Positions 34,511-47,100 of a DNA stretch of 52,406 nt are shown here, piece after piece. The notes under the pieces were generated by a model. The model saw only the letters and a list, made by a program, of their open reading frames with translations, did no database searches and was not told the DNA's origin. Numbering within the stretch: the stretch's first letter is position 1; the number at the start of each line of letters is the position of its first letter. This DNA is from JBHHZI01 sp046757965 (lineage in GTDB: Bacteria > Acidobacteriota > Polarisedimenticolia > SMYD01), in NCBI GenBank assembly GCA_046757965.1, contig JBHHZI010000005.1, positions 1 through 52,406 of the forward strand, written 5' to 3'. A program made the position numbers and the translations under genes.

Positions 34511-36055
34511 TTGACCGACCGTCTCGACGATCTGCGCCGTCGCAACGAGGCGGCCCGGCAGGGAGGCGGGCCGGAGCGCATCCGGCGGCAGCATGACGCC
34601 GGCAAGCTCACGGCCCGGGAGCGCCTCGAGGTTCTCCTGGACCCCGGTTCCTTCGTCGAGTTCGATCGCTTCGTCATCCACCGGGCGACCGATTTCGGCA
34701 TGGACCGCCGGCGGATCCCCGGCGACGGCGTGGTGACCGGTCATGGCCGCATCGAGGGGCGGGACGTGATGGTCTTCGCCCAGGACTTCACCGTCTTCGG
34801 TGGCTCGCTGTCGGAGACCTACGCGGAGAAGATCTGCAAGGTGATGGATCACGCCGTGCGCAACGGCCTGCCGATCATCGGGCTGAACGATTCCGGTGGC
34901 GCCCGCATCCAGGAAGGCGTGGTCTCCCTGGGCGGCTATGCCGACATCTTCCTGCGCAATACCCTGGCCTCGGGCGTCGTGCCACAGCTCACCGCCATCA
35001 TGGGCCCCTGCGCCGGCGGGGCCGTGTACTCGCCGGCCATCACGGACTTCGTGGCGATGGTCCGGGATACGTCCTACATGTTCATCACCGGTCCCGACGT
35101 CATCCGCACCGTCACCCACGAGGAGGTCACCAAGGAGGATCTGGGCGGGGCGCGCACCCATGCCTCGGTGTCGGGTGTGGCGCACTTCGCCGTGGAGGAT
35201 GATCGCGCCTGCCTGCTGCTGTTGAGAACCTTGCTGGGATACTTGCCGAGCAACAACATGGAAGAACCGCCCTATCTCGCCACCGACGACCCGTCGGATC
35301 GCGAGGATGCCGTCCTGGACACCTTGATCCCGGAGCAGCCGAATCAACCGTACGACATGAAGCAGCTCATCGGCAGGGTGGTCGATGACGGCTGTTTTCT
35401 CGAGGTGCATGCGGAGTTCGCTCCGAACCTGGTCATCGGCTTCGCCCGTCTGGGCGGGGTCTCGGTCGGCATCGTGGCGAATCAGCCGGCCCATCTGGCC
35501 GGTGTGCTCGACATCGACTCGTCGCGCAAGGGCGCGCGGTTCGTCCGCTGCTGCGATGCGTTCAACGTCCCGCTGATCATCTTCGAGGACGTTCCCGGCT
35601 TCCTGCCCGGCACGGACCAGGAGTTTCGCGCCATCATCAATCATGGCGCCAAGCTGCTCTATGCCTTTGCCGAGGCCACGGTGCCCAAGATCACCGTCAT
35701 CACGCGCAAGGCCTATGGCGGGGCGTACTGCGTGATGGCCTCGAAGCATATCCGGGCCGACCTCAACCTGGCCTATCCCACCGCGGAGATCGCCGTCATG
35801 GGGCCCGAAGGCGCCGTGAACATCCTGTACCGGAAGGAGATTGCCGAGGCCGACGATCCGGAAGCGGTGCGGGCCGAGCAGGCTGCCCACTTCCGGGAGC
35901 GTTTCGCCAACCCGTACGGGGCGGCCGAGCGCGGCTTCATCGACGAGGTGATCGCGCCGCGTCGCACCCGGCCGCTTCTCATCCGCGGGCTGGAACTGCT
36001 ACGCAACAAGCGCGACAAGAATCCCCCCAAGAAGCACGGCAATATCCCTCTCTGA
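34511..36055 (+). CDS. Acyl-CoA carboxylase carboxyltransferase subunit (propionyl-CoA carboxylase beta type)
   Basis: Transfers carboxyl from carboxybiotin to an acyl-CoA, most likely propionyl-CoA by overall similarity; substrate preference is inference. 514 residues in two crotonase-like domains: ARERLEVLLDPGSFVE, LNDSGGARIQEGVVSLGGY, GPCAGGAVYSPAITDF in the first half; DVPGFLPGTDQE, NHGAKLLYAFAEATVPKITVI, KAYGGAYCVMASKH and AVMGPEGAVNI in the second. Start is TTG at 34511 with no clear ribosome-binding site, 7 bp after gyrA, but the N-terminus matches the family. First of three carboxylase genes. Confidence 0.93.
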   Translation: MTDRLDDLRRRNEAARQGGGPERIRRQHDAGKLTARERLEVLLDPGSFVEFDRFVIHRATDFGMDRRRIPGDGVVTGHGRIEGRDVMVFAQDFTVFGGSLSETYAEKICKVMDHAVRNGLPIIGLNDSGGARIQEGVVSLGGYADIFLRNTLASGVVPQLTAIMGPCAGGAVYSPAITDFVAMVRDTSYMFITGPDVIRTVTHEEVTKEDLGGARTHASVSGVAHFAVEDDRACLLLLRTLLGYLPSNNMEEPPYLATDDPSDREDAVLDTLIPEQPNQPYDMKQLIGRVVDDGCFLEVHAEFAPNLVIGFARLGGVSVGIVANQPAHLAGVLDIDSSRKGARFVRCCDAFNVPLIIFEDVPGFLPGTDQEFRAIINHGAKLLYAFAEATVPKITVITRKAYGGAYCVMASKHIRADLNLAYPTAEIAVMGPEGAVNILYRKEIAEADDPEAVRAEQAAHFRERFANPYGAAERGFIDEVIAPRRTRPLLIRGLELLRNKRDKNPPKKHGNIPL

Positions 36056-36067
36056 GACCGGAATCAC

Positions 36068-37621
36068 GTGGTGAGAACCCCGCCGCCGTTCGACAAGATC
36101 CTGGTCGCCAACCGGGGTGAGATCGCCGTCCGGGTGATCCGTTGTTGCCGGGAGATGGGCGTTCGCTCGGTCGCGATATTTTCCGATGTGGATCGAAAAT
36201 CGCGCCATGTTCTCGAGGCTGACGAAGCACACGGACTCCAGGGCGATTCGCCTCGACAGGTGTATCTCGATGCAGAACAGATAGTTGAAATTGCCAAGGA
36301 GGTCGGAGCCGGAGCGATTCATCCTGGATACGGCTTTTTATCCGAAAATTTCGAATTTGCTGAATTATGTAAGATATCGAACATCGTCTTCATCGGACCC
36401 GGTCCGGAAGCCATCCGGCTCATGGGCAACAAGGTCTCGGCCCGCGAGCTGATGCGCCAGGCAGGGGTGGCGGTCACCCCCGGCTCGGATGGGCCGGTGG
36501 CGACGGCGGCCGACGTGAAGAAGGTCGCCGATGAGGTGGGCTACCCGATTCTCCTGAAGGCGGCCGCCGGGGGCGGTGGCAAGGGGATGCGCATCGTGCG
36601 AGACGCGAAGACGATCTCCTCGGCGCTGCGGGCCGTCCGATCCGAGGCAGCCGCCTCCTTCGGTGATGACGCCGTCTTTGTCGAGCGCTATGTCGACCGG
36701 CCGCGCCACATCGAGGTGCAGGTGCTGGCCGGTGCCGACGGCACGACGCTGCACCTGGGTGAGCGCGAATGTTCCATCCAGCGTCGCCACCAGAAGCTGG
36801 TGGAGGAGTCGCCGTCGCCGGCGGTGGACGAGACCCTGCGCGCGCGCCTCGGGGAGATGGCCACCCGCGCCGCGCAGGCGGTGGGGTATCGCAACGCCGG
36901 CACCGTCGAGTTCATCATGGACGAGCAGCAGAACGTCTACTTCATGGAGATGAACACGCGCCTGCAGGTGGAGCATCCGGTCACGGAGATGGTCACCGGT
37001 ATCGATCTGGTGCGCGCCCAGGTCCTGATCGCCGCCGGCCTCGACCCGGGCTTCACCCAGGACGACATCCGTCTGCACGGGTCGGCCATCGAGTGTCGCA
37101 TCTTCGCCGAGGATCCCGACAACCATTTCCTGCCCAGCCCCGGGCGCATCACGTCCTACACCCCGGCCTCCGGGCCGGGTGTCCGAGAAGATTCGGGCGT
37201 CTATGCGGGCTACACCGTGCCGCTGGACTACGACCCGACGATCGGCAAGCTGATCGTCTGGGGACGAACCCGCCAGACCGCGCTGGACCGCATGCGGCGT
37301 GCGCTGGGCGAGTTGCACATCGGCGGCGTCAAGACGACCCTGCCGTTTCACCGTGCTCTCATCGATCATCCGGCCTTCCGGGCCGGAGACATCGACACCC
37401 ACTTCATCGACACGCACTCGCTGGCGCCGTCAGCGGCCGGCGGTCCTGCCATCGAGAAGGCGGCCCTGGCCGTCGCCCTGGCGGCCGCGCACCAGGCGGC
37501 GCAACGTCTGGGTCGTGACGGCCGCCGGGTGGATCCGTCCCGCCGGCCGATGAGTGGCTGGAAACGGGCCGCGCTCAGTGACGGGATGCGTTCCCGCCTC
37601 CCCGGTGCTTATCGACCATGA
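36068..37621 (+). CDS. Biotin carboxylase subunit of acyl-CoA carboxylase
   Basis: ATP-grasp enzyme that carboxylates biotin on its carrier. Opening FDKILVANRGEIAVRVIR, then HPGYGFLSEN, ATP-binding GGGGKGMRIV near 166-175, catalytic EMNTRLQVEHPVTE, and GHA-type end of the BC fold (HIGGVKTTLPFH). 517 residues: a normal carboxylase domain plus about 80 unconserved residues at the C-terminus. Codons for residues about 37-104 (36176-36379) are much more AT-rich than the rest. GTG start, 12 bp after the carboxyltransferase gene; the 3' end overlaps the carrier gene by ATGA. Confidence 0.95.
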   Translation: MVRTPPPFDKILVANRGEIAVRVIRCCREMGVRSVAIFSDVDRKSRHVLEADEAHGLQGDSPRQVYLDAEQIVEIAKEVGAGAIHPGYGFLSENFEFAELCKISNIVFIGPGPEAIRLMGNKVSARELMRQAGVAVTPGSDGPVATAADVKKVADEVGYPILLKAAAGGGGKGMRIVRDAKTISSALRAVRSEAAASFGDDAVFVERYVDRPRHIEVQVLAGADGTTLHLGERECSIQRRHQKLVEESPSPAVDETLRARLGEMATRAAQAVGYRNAGTVEFIMDEQQNVYFMEMNTRLQVEHPVTEMVTGIDLVRAQVLIAAGLDPGFTQDDIRLHGSAIECRIFAEDPDNHFLPSPGRITSYTPASGPGVREDSGVYAGYTVPLDYDPTIGKLIVWGRTRQTALDRMRRALGELHIGGVKTTLPFHRALIDHPAFRAGDIDTHFIDTHSLAPSAAGGPAIEKAALAVALAAAHQAAQRLGRDGRRVDPSRRPMSGWKRAALSDGMRSRLPGAYRP

Positions 37622-38142
37622 TCCTGACGCTGGCACAGGACGGCGTGCGGCGCCCGGTCGAGGTGCGCGCCGACCGGGGGCGCTACACCATCGTGGATGG
37701 GGGCGAGAGCTTCGAGGTCGACGCTCACGCCGTGGCGGAGAACTGGTGGTCGGTGTTGCTCGACTCCGATTCGTTCGATGCCCATGTCGAGCGGGACGGC
37801 ACGGTCTTCCGGGTCGCCATCGCCGGTCGCCAGTTCGCCTTCGACCTGTCAGATCCCGCCCGGGCCCTGCTGCGCGGCGAGGCCGCTCCCGGCGCCGGCA
37901 CCGGTCGCGTGGTGGCCCCCATGCCCGGCCGGGTGATGCGCGTCCTGGCGGCGGTCGATGAGGAGGTGACGCGCGGGCAACCGGTGGTTGTCGTCGAGGC
38001 CATGAAGATGGAGAACGAGCTGGCCGCCCCGTGCGATGGCCTCATCACCGAGATCGCCGTCACCGAGGGCCAGACGGTGGACGGCGGCGCCCTGCTGCTC
38101 GTCGTCGGACCGCCGGCGCCTTCCGGTGCAGGCGATCCCTGA
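37618..38142 (+). CDS. Biotin carboxyl carrier protein of acyl-CoA carboxylase
   Basis: Swinging-arm subunit: the biotinyl domain occupies residues about 98-165, with VVEAMKMENEL and the biotinylated Lys130. The first 85 residues form a separate beta-rich domain (RYTIVDGGESFEVDAHAV) like that linking BC and carrier in fused alpha subunits, so this looks like the C-terminal part of a PccA-type subunit as its own gene. 174 residues. ATG overlaps the biotin carboxylase stop as ATGA. Confidence 0.93.
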   Translation: MILTLAQDGVRRPVEVRADRGRYTIVDGGESFEVDAHAVAENWWSVLLDSDSFDAHVERDGTVFRVAIAGRQFAFDLSDPARALLRGEAAPGAGTGRVVAPMPGRVMRVLAAVDEEVTRGQPVVVVEAMKMENELAAPCDGLITEIAVTEGQTVDGGALLLVVGPPAPSGAGDP

Positions 38143-38184
38143 GTCCGAGATGGCGACGGCACCTGACGCCAGGGCCGGCTCCCC

Positions 38185-41100
38185 TCACGGGATGGCGTCG
38201 CCCCCGGTGTTGGCGGCGATGACCCGGTAGAAGACGATGGCCCCGGCGTCCACCGGCTCGGCCACCGGGAACTGAAGCGCCGCGGTCGAGGCCACCGGAG
38301 TGAACGGACCCTCCGGCCGGGAGGCCGCCTCCAGCCGGTAGGCGCGGGCGGCGTCGTGGGTCGGGTCGACAGCAGGTGGCATCCAGCGTGCCTGGGTCGC
38401 GTCGTTCGCCCTCGTCAGGCGCAGGGAGGAGACGGCGTGGGGTGGTTTCTCCAGCGTGGTGATGGCGAACGTCTCATCGCTGGTGTCGCTGCCCACCGCA
38501 CCGCCCGGCGTCGAGCCGATGACCCGGATACGCGCGGCGCGGCTGTCCGGCCCGCTCACCGGCCACGCATGGCTCGTCTTCGTGAGGCCGGCGGCGAGAA
38601 CGCTCCAGGTGGCGCCGTCGTCGACGCTCAGCAGCACGTCATAGGTCAACGAACCGGACATCGGCAGCGGTTCCCAGGCGACGTCATAGACCCCGCCGGC
38701 CAGCACCAGCTCGCCACCGCGGGGTCGCAGCAGCTTCGGCCGCAGGGCCCGCACCGAGCCGCTGCCGATGAACCAGGTCTGATCCCGGACCTCGCCGGTG
38801 ATGGTGACCTGCGGCTGCTCGCCGTCGGGAAGCAGGTCGATGAAGGCCTGGCGGTCGAACTTGAGGCCGATCTCCTCGCGTCCGTCTCCGTCGGCGTCGG
38901 TGAACTCCACCGGCGCGGGATTGGCGAACAGCTTGCCATCGATGGAGACGCTGTCGATGACGATGTCATGGGGGTTGAACGGTGCCGGCAGTTGCAGCGA
39001 GGCGCGCACCGTCTGCCCCATGGAGCCCAGATTGAGGGAGCCGGGTTCGATGGCGAACTGATCCAGGTCCACCTGGCGGGAGTGGAGCGTCACCGGGATC
39101 GAGGTCACCGGATGCGCCGGGTCGTTGGTGGTGAGGTCCAGGCGGGCGAAGACATCGGCGTCGTCCAGATCCCGGGTGGTCAACGTCAGCGTCAGGGTCT
39201 GTTCTGTCCCGGGGGAGACGACGCCCGACGTGGGGTCGGCCTCGAGCCACTCCGGCCGGGGCCGGAACTCGACGGCGAGCGCGTCGTGCAGGTACGGTTC
39301 GTTGTACGCCACCAGCAGCCCGGAGGTCTTCTCGCCGTTCTGGATGCCGACCGTGGCGCTGTCCAGGATGCCGGAGAGGGTCAGGTACTGGAACAGGATG
39401 CGCCCGTCCGGGTAGAGGATGACCTGAAAGGTCAGGTCGCCGCCGGAGGTGTGGCGGGCGACGGCGTTGAACTGGATGACGAAGCGGTCCCCGTCGGCGA
39501 ACGCCTCGATGCTCTGCTTGCCGCCCAGGTCGAGGTCGTCGAAGAACGGCGCGAGGAGATTCTCGGGAACGGAGAACCCGGTATTGGGCAGCCTGTCCGG
39601 GTTGCTGAACGAGGATCGCGTGCTAGTGAAGCTCAGCCAGCCGTTGCTGCTGACGTTGACGGTGTCGAACACCTCCCCGTAGAACGGGAAGCCAAAACCG
39701 ATGGCGACGGGGCCGCTGTTGGTGTCGTCGCCGCTGATGAGCAGCGGGGAGGCGGCCGCGCTCACGTCCACCCAGGAGAAGGCCGGCCCACCCGGCTCGT
39801 CGCTGTCCGTGGCGGTGTAGCCGAACGGGTCCGGCCCCCTGAATCGCGTGGCCGTCAGGGCGCCGGTGCCGTTGGCCGATTCGTCGTCCTTGGCCAGGTC
39901 GAGCCAGTCGCCGGGCGCCGGTCCGCCCGCGGCAGCGATCGTGGCGAGCGTGTCGAGCTGCCAGACCAGGTCGGAGAGGCCGTCGTTGCGGAGCACCGCG
40001 GTCCGGGTGCGCGGCAGGGAACTGCGGGGCGGCAGGGCGGTCTCCACCGCCACCGGCTCGACGGTGATCCGGGGCGGCAGGATCGCCTCGCCTCGAAGCG
40101 CCACGGGGATCACCGGCTGGTCCGGGTCGTCGGAGGTGATGGTGAGCGTCGCCGCGAGAACGCCCGCGGCGGTCGGTGTGAAGGTGGTCGGCAGGAGGAA
40201 ACGCCCTCCAGGTGGAATGACCACCGGCGCCGAGGGCACCTGCAGGCCATCCGCGGAGGCGGACAGCGACAGCAGGTGGAGGTTTGCGTGACCCTGGTTG
40301 AGCAGGGTGACGGAGCGGGTGGTGGGGAACCCCACCGAGGCGGTGCCGAAGTCGAGCTGTTCCACGGCGCGGCCGTAGAGCAGCGTCACCGCATGCTCGT
40401 TGCGTGGGCAGAACGAGGACACACGGTCGCTGTTGGTGACGGTGAGGTCGAGGAATCCCCCTGCCAGGGCACCGCCGGCAAGATCATCGGGGGAGACCAC
40501 GAAGGCGCTGGCAGACGGCCGGCAGTCGCGGAGGCCCCTCGCCGACGGACCCAGGTCGAGGCTTCCGGCGCTCACCGTGGCGACCTCTCCGGGGTCGCCG
40601 AAATCCCCATCCACCGCCAGCCGGACGGTGAGGTCGCCGACCGGCGGGCTGGCCACCGGCAATCGGTGCGTCGTGGACGCGCCGGGCCCGTCGAAGCTGG
40701 CCACCGACTGCACGGTGACCGTCTCCGGAGCGATGGCGATGTCCGGCACCCCCTGCACGGTCAGGGAGGCGCTCACCGGCAAGGCCGGGGTGACGGGATC
40801 GTTGGAGCGCAGCGTCAGCGTCGCGTTGTAGGCGGCCGGCCGGAGACGGCGGGCGTCAAGGATGACGCTGACGTCGACGGCATTCCCGGGTGCGACGGAC
40901 CCTGACGCCGGTTCCACACGTATGAAGGCCGGCCCCGACAGCATCCTGGCGAAGCCGGGCCCGTCTCTGCCCTGGGCGACCACCACGCCGGGAACCGGCG
41001 CGCCCAGCCAGGCGACGCCGCCGTGGGTGACCGCAAAGAATGGCAGATCGGTCACCGACCAGACCGCCTCGTCCAGCGAGTAGCGCATGAGGTGGTCCTG

Positions 41101-44100
41101 ATCGGTGACCACGAACTCACGGGTGATGGGGTCGACCACCGCACCCAGATCTCCCGGGAAGGGCGGCGGATCGAGCTTTGTCCAGGTATCGGTGGCGATG
41201 TCGTAGCGGAGAAAGACCGGCGGTCTGTTGAGGTTGAATCCATCGGTGCCTCCCACAACGTAGAGCGATCCGTCGTGGAGGGCCATGCCGGCCTCCTGAA
41301 GGATGAATCGACCCGACGACAACGGCAGTCCCGCGAGAAATACGGTCCCCCCGGAGGTCGAATCGAAACGCAACAGCGACCGCCCGATGGCGATGTAGAG
41401 GAAGCGGACCCCATCACCGGCCATCGCTCCCGGCGCCAGAGCGGCGACCAGCACCGCCGGCGCCGGGTGGGTTCGCACCGCCCACGCATCATTCGCGATG
41501 TCATACACCAGGAGGACGTCGCGGGTTCCCACGTACGCCAGGTAGATCTTGCCGTCGAGAACCGACGCGGCCGCGCCGCGCCGTGCCGGCAGTGGGGCAC
41601 TCGCCAGCGGTTCCCAGACCCGAACCGACGGATCGTACCGGAAGAACGCCACCCCGTCGAAGGCCTGGCCGTAGAGGATGCCGGATGCCGGGTCGACCAC
41701 CAGGCCGGTCATCGGCACCGGCGTCGGAGCGAGAGGCTGGAGCGCGACCGGCCGTGCCGCGGCGGAGGGGGAGCCGCCCGGGCCGGACAACGTCTGCGAG
41801 GTGGCGGTGACGGCATCGGGTGGCAGCAGATCCACGTCCACGTCGAAGACGAGGTCGCTGCCCCCGGTGTTGCTCACGGTGAGGGTCTCGCTCACGATCT
41901 GTCCCTCATCCACCGTGGCGGCAAGCTGGCCGGGATCGACGTTGGCCGCCGGAGGCGCCAGTCCGGCGCCGAGCAGGGACAGATCCACCCGAGGCGATAC
42001 CGGGTCGTCACTGACCACGCGCAGCGCGGGTGGCAGCGGTCCGGCGGCTGATGGCGCGAAACGCACCATCACCTCCCCGGTGGCGCCGGGCGGCACCGTC
42101 AGTGTCTGCGGGGTGAGGGTGAGATCGGAGGCAACGTCGGCGAAGGAGAGCACGTTCAGCTCCGCGTTTCCGGCGTTGAAGAGACCGAAGGTGGCCTCGA
42201 CGGTGTTGCCGACCAGCACCTCCCCGAGGTCGAGCGACGAGGCCGGAACATGGCCCTCCACGCGCACCCGGTGTTCGTCCAGGCCGGAGCAGGAGGGAGC
42301 CACGGAGGAGGTATTGCTCACCGTGACCTCGAGCAGACCATCCGCGGCGGCGGTCGCGACCAGAGCCGGATCGAGCTGGAAGACCGTGGAGAACGGCACG
42401 CAGTCGGCGGCATTCGTCCCGATGGTGCCCAGCACCGTTCCCTCCAGCTCGACGCGGGCGGTCTCGTTGAACGCGCCGAAATCGCCGATGGCGGTGACCA
42501 CCAGGCGTGTGCCGGGCAGCAGATCGGGAGGAACCGCGAGCGAGTGGGAGGTCATGGCACCGAAGCTGAACGGGAACGAGACTCGGGATTCAACGCTGAG
42601 GGGACCGCTTGCCAGGAGGAGACGGGGTCCCGAAGTGATGACGACCCGCACCGGGACACGGATCATCGCGGCCCGCGGGTCGTTGGTGGCGATCTGGACC
42701 TCGGCCTGGAACGTCCCCGTGGCGGCCAGCCGGCCGGTGTCGATGTCGACTCCGATGAGGGTGCTGCCGCCGGGTGGGATCGTCCCGCTCCCCGATGACG
42801 TGACCAGGCTGTCCTCGGGCTGGATCCCGACGGTGTAGGTGAGCGCCGCCGTCCCGTCGTTGGACAGGACCAGCGAGCGGGAAACCTGCTGTGCCGCGAA
42901 CAGGGTCTCGTCGAGGGCGGCGGGTGTGACGCGGGCCACCGGCGGCTCCACCACCACCGCGGTCACCGGCAGCGACAGGTGCGGATTGATGAGGTCGTTG
43001 CTGTTGACCACCACCGTGCGGGAGACCGGTCCGGGGGAATTTTCCGTCAGGGTGAGCGTCACGGGGAACAACTTGTTGCGCCCCACGTTGAAGACCGGGG
43101 GCGCCGCGGTTATGCCCGGCGGCGTGGCGATGGCCACGTTCAGGACCCTGGAGCCGAGGTTCTCGATGTTGACCGTGGCCGTCCCGCTCTCGTTCTCGAA
43201 CAGATCTCCCAGGTCGATGGAGCGGACCGGTGGACGCGCGGTAAATGACACGGTATGGCGATTCACCGGGCAGGACGGCAAGATGGCGGGGGAATTGACG
43301 ATGTCGACGTGAAGGTCGCCGTCGCGCGCCAGGGACACCAGTTCACGGGTCGAGAGCGTGATCGTCCGCTTATGTGGCGTGCACGATGCCCCGGAACCCC
43401 CGACGACACCCCGGAAGACACTATTGATGAAGATGGAGGCCCGTTCGGAGACACTGCGGAAGTTGCCATCCACGACAACCTGGACAGTGGCCAGGCCGGC
43501 GGGCAGATCGTCCAGCGCGAAAGCGTGTGACGTGGTGGCGCCGGCCGTGGTGAAATCCACTGTGGAGACATCCGCCGCGCCCTCACCGCTCACCAGGATG
43601 TGCGGGACGGCGACCGAGGTCACCTGCAGGGGCACATTCAGCCTGGGCCGGACGGGATCGTTGCTGGCCACCAGGATGACGAAATCCGTTCTCCCCAGGG
43701 CCAGTCCCCGGCTGTTCACCGTAACCGTCACGGGGAGTGAGCCGTGCGGCGGGACGATGCCGGCGGATCCGCTCAGCACGACCTGCTCCTGGCCGCCCGG
43801 CATCAGCACGAGCTGGAAGGTGAGCGGACCGTCCCCGTCGTTGATCAGGGTGAGGGTTCGGGATGTCTGCTCGATCTCCGCGAGGGACACGGAGAGGAGC
43901 GCCGGTTCGACGGCGAGGCTGGCCGCAAGCTGCCCGACCGCGTGAAGCGACACCGCCGGCGCCATCTCGTCGGGATCGTTGGTCTGCAGGACGAGCTGCT
44001 CATCGACGGTGCCGAGCTGGTCCAGCGTGAAGGTGACCTCCATCGGCGCGGTGGCGCCGGCGGCAACGGTGAGCGTCTCCGGAGACACGGTGAAGGATCC

Positions 44101-47100
44101 CGCCGAGGGGATGGCCCCGAGGACCTGGAGAGGCTGAGACCCCTGGTTGGAGATGTGAACGGTGCGGGTGGCGGAATCCCCGACCGTCACCAGCGTGCCG
44201 AAATCAAGAGGCGTCAGCGAACCGGTGTATTCCAGCTCGACCTGGTGCAGGTTCTGGAAGCAGCTCGGGAATACGAGGGGAGAGTTGACGACACTCACGT
44301 CGATGAGGTGATCGGCGGCGATGGCCTGCAGCACCTCCTCATCGATGGAAAACGTCTTCCGCACGGTCGAACAGAAAGACCTCTGACCGATGATGCCGCC
44401 CAGGCTCACCCCATCAGCGAAGAGCTGCACGAAATCGCCGGGCCGAAACAGTCCGACCAGGGTCAGCGTGAGCTGCCCATCGCCGCCGATCGGTTCGATC
44501 ACCGGAAAGAGATGGTGAGTCGTGGACCCGGCGGTGAACACCCGAGTCGAGCGGGGAAATTGAACAGGTGCGGCGGACAGCTCCACGTCCGGGGCGGCCT
44601 GGATGGTGAGGGTGATCGGCACCTCCAGATGAGGCGCCCGGGGGTCATTGCTGGTCACGATGAGGTTGCCCGCGAAGCTCCCGGCGTTCAGCCCCCGCGC
44701 GTCGAGATCCACCTCGAGGTCGACGGTCTGATCTGGGGCGAGCGTGTGGAGTGTCGAGTCGACGGCGACAAACGGCGCGTTCTGGGCCGCCAGGGCGAAC
44801 TCCAGGGTGTTGTTCCCGGGATTGGACACGGTGACGGTCGTCGTGGTGTGTCCTCCCTCGGCGACGGTCGCATCGATGGTCGCCGGTGTCACCACCAGCG
44901 CCGGCGCGGGGACCGCGGTGCCACGGAGTGAAATGTCCACCTGCGGCGTGTCCGGGTCATTGGTCGTCAAGCTCAGCACGCCGTTGGCGGCGCCCGGTAT
45001 GGCCGGCGCGAACGAGATGTCGAGCATCGCGGATCCACCGGGAGCCACCGCCAGCGACGAGGCCGAGCCGACGAACTCCGGCGACGAGAACCCCACCGGG
45101 TCCACTCGCAGCAGGTCATCGCCGAGATTCTTCACCTCAAGACGTTTCTCGACGCTGTCTCCCACGACGACCACACCGAAGTCAAGGGCGGTCACGGGGC
45201 GCAGGACCGTCAGGGATACCTGGTGAGTATTCGCCAGGCAGGCGGTGAGACCCACCGAACCGGAGTTGGTCACATCCACCTCGATGACGCCATCCGATGC
45301 CAGGCTCGCGACTGTTTCCGCGTCGAGATGAAAGGTTCGGCCGGATGGGATGCACCCGAGGTCGCCAACCGTGCCGATGACGGCGGACTCCAGATGGACC
45401 GTGGCGAACTCGTCGGAGCGGTCGAAATCACCGGTCACCGTCACCGCCAGGTCGACCGGGCCGGCGAGGGAGGCGGGCAAGGGGAGGGCATGGTGCGTCG
45501 AACCTCCGGTCAGTGAGAAGCTGCTCTGGCTGGACACGGTGAGAGGATCGCCGATCAGAAGATCCGGGGTGCCGGTGATGGTGACGGCGATCGGCACATT
45601 CATGACCGGGTGCGCCGGGTCGTTGGTCGTGATCCGGATCGTCCCCTTCACCAGGCCGACCGGGTCGGAAGCGGTGCGCACGGTGAGCTGGATCGGGATG
45701 GACGCGCCGGCGTCCACCGCGCCGCGATCGGGTTGGATGTCGATCTGTGGGAGGCTCGAGGTCGGGACGATCTGGAAGCGCAGCGGACTTCCTCCGTCAT
45801 TGCGGAGAAGGAGGGCAGCGGCGGCATCCTCACCGACCGGCACGCTCGTGTTGATGGCGGCCGGCTCGACGGCCAGCTCTGGCGGCACCAGACCGCGGGC
45901 ATGGAGCGGCAGGCGGATCTCGGGCTGATCGGGGTCGTTGGTCGAGAGAAGTAGGACGGCCTCGTGCGCTCCCGTGGTGGGTGGAGTGAAGACCACCGAT
46001 ACCGGGGTCTGGTCTCCGGGCAGGAGGTCGAGTGTCTCGACGCCGGTCGCGAAGGCCGGGTCGTCCGTCTCGACCTGAACGCTCAGCAGCGCCGTGCCCG
46101 GGTTCATGACGGTGACGGACCGGGTCTTGCCGGTGCCGGTGAAGACGTCGCCGAAGTCGAGTTCATCGGTTCGACCCAGATAGGTCAGGGTGATGAAGTG
46201 GTCCTTGCGTCTGCTGCAGCTGTTCTGGGTGGAGATGGTCTCGGTGAGTTCGACCGTCACCCGTCCATCGGCGAAGAGGCGGGCCGCCTCCTCCAGCGGC
46301 AGGGTGAAATCTCGCGTGACGAGCCCACAGGTTCCGGTGTCGGAGACGGACCCGAGCACCCTTCCGTCGGCGCTCAACCGCGTGGAGGTGTCCGATGCCG
46401 GGTTCCCTGTCGAGAGCATCTCGAAGACCGGTGCGGTGCCGGGTGGCACGGGAACGTCGAAATCCTTCTCCGACTGAACGCCGTTGCTCGACCGGAAGAA
46501 GAACGACAGGAGTCGAACACTCTGGCCGGCCAGACGGATGTCTGGGATGCCGACCACGGTGATCTCGATCGGCACGACGATGGTCGCTGCCAGGGGATCG
46601 TTGGTGGCCAGGCGCAGCTCGCCCGGGAAGCGACCCGGCGCGGCGGCGGTCGTCGAGACCTGGTAGACGAGGGACATTGATGAGCCCGCCGGCACGTTCC
46701 CGGACGACGGCGTGACACTGCCCAGCGGCACCGGCCCGTCCAGGGAAAAGTCGAGATCTCCCGGTCCCCCGTTGGTCAGCGTGAGGATCCGCGAGGCCGA
46801 TTCGCCGAGCAGCAGTGTGACATCGATGGCGACGGGAGAGAGACTGGCCGACGGGGCGGCAACGCCCTGTCCGGTGAGGGCGATCATCACGGACGGGGTG
46901 TCGGGGTCGTTGGACAGCAGCGTCAGTTCGCCGGAGACCGTCGAGATGGCATCGGGAAAGATGGCGATCTCCAGGTCGGTGGTCGCGCCTGGCGCAAGGT
47001 CGAGCGTCGCGGCTTCAGGCACGAAGCGGGGCTCGCTGCTTGCGATCGAGGAGATGGTGAGTGTATCGGTGCCGAGGTTCTCCAGATGCAGCGTCCGGCT

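Noticed and set aside
32020..34701. 893-codon leftward open frame antisense to gyrA
   Set aside because: Shadow of a GC-rich coding strand; gyrA on the plus strand is certain and the antisense protein has no recognisable motifs.
38143..38184. Terminator between the carrier-protein gene and the convergent subtilase
   Set aside because: Only short, imperfect GGCG/CGCC pairing and no T-tract.
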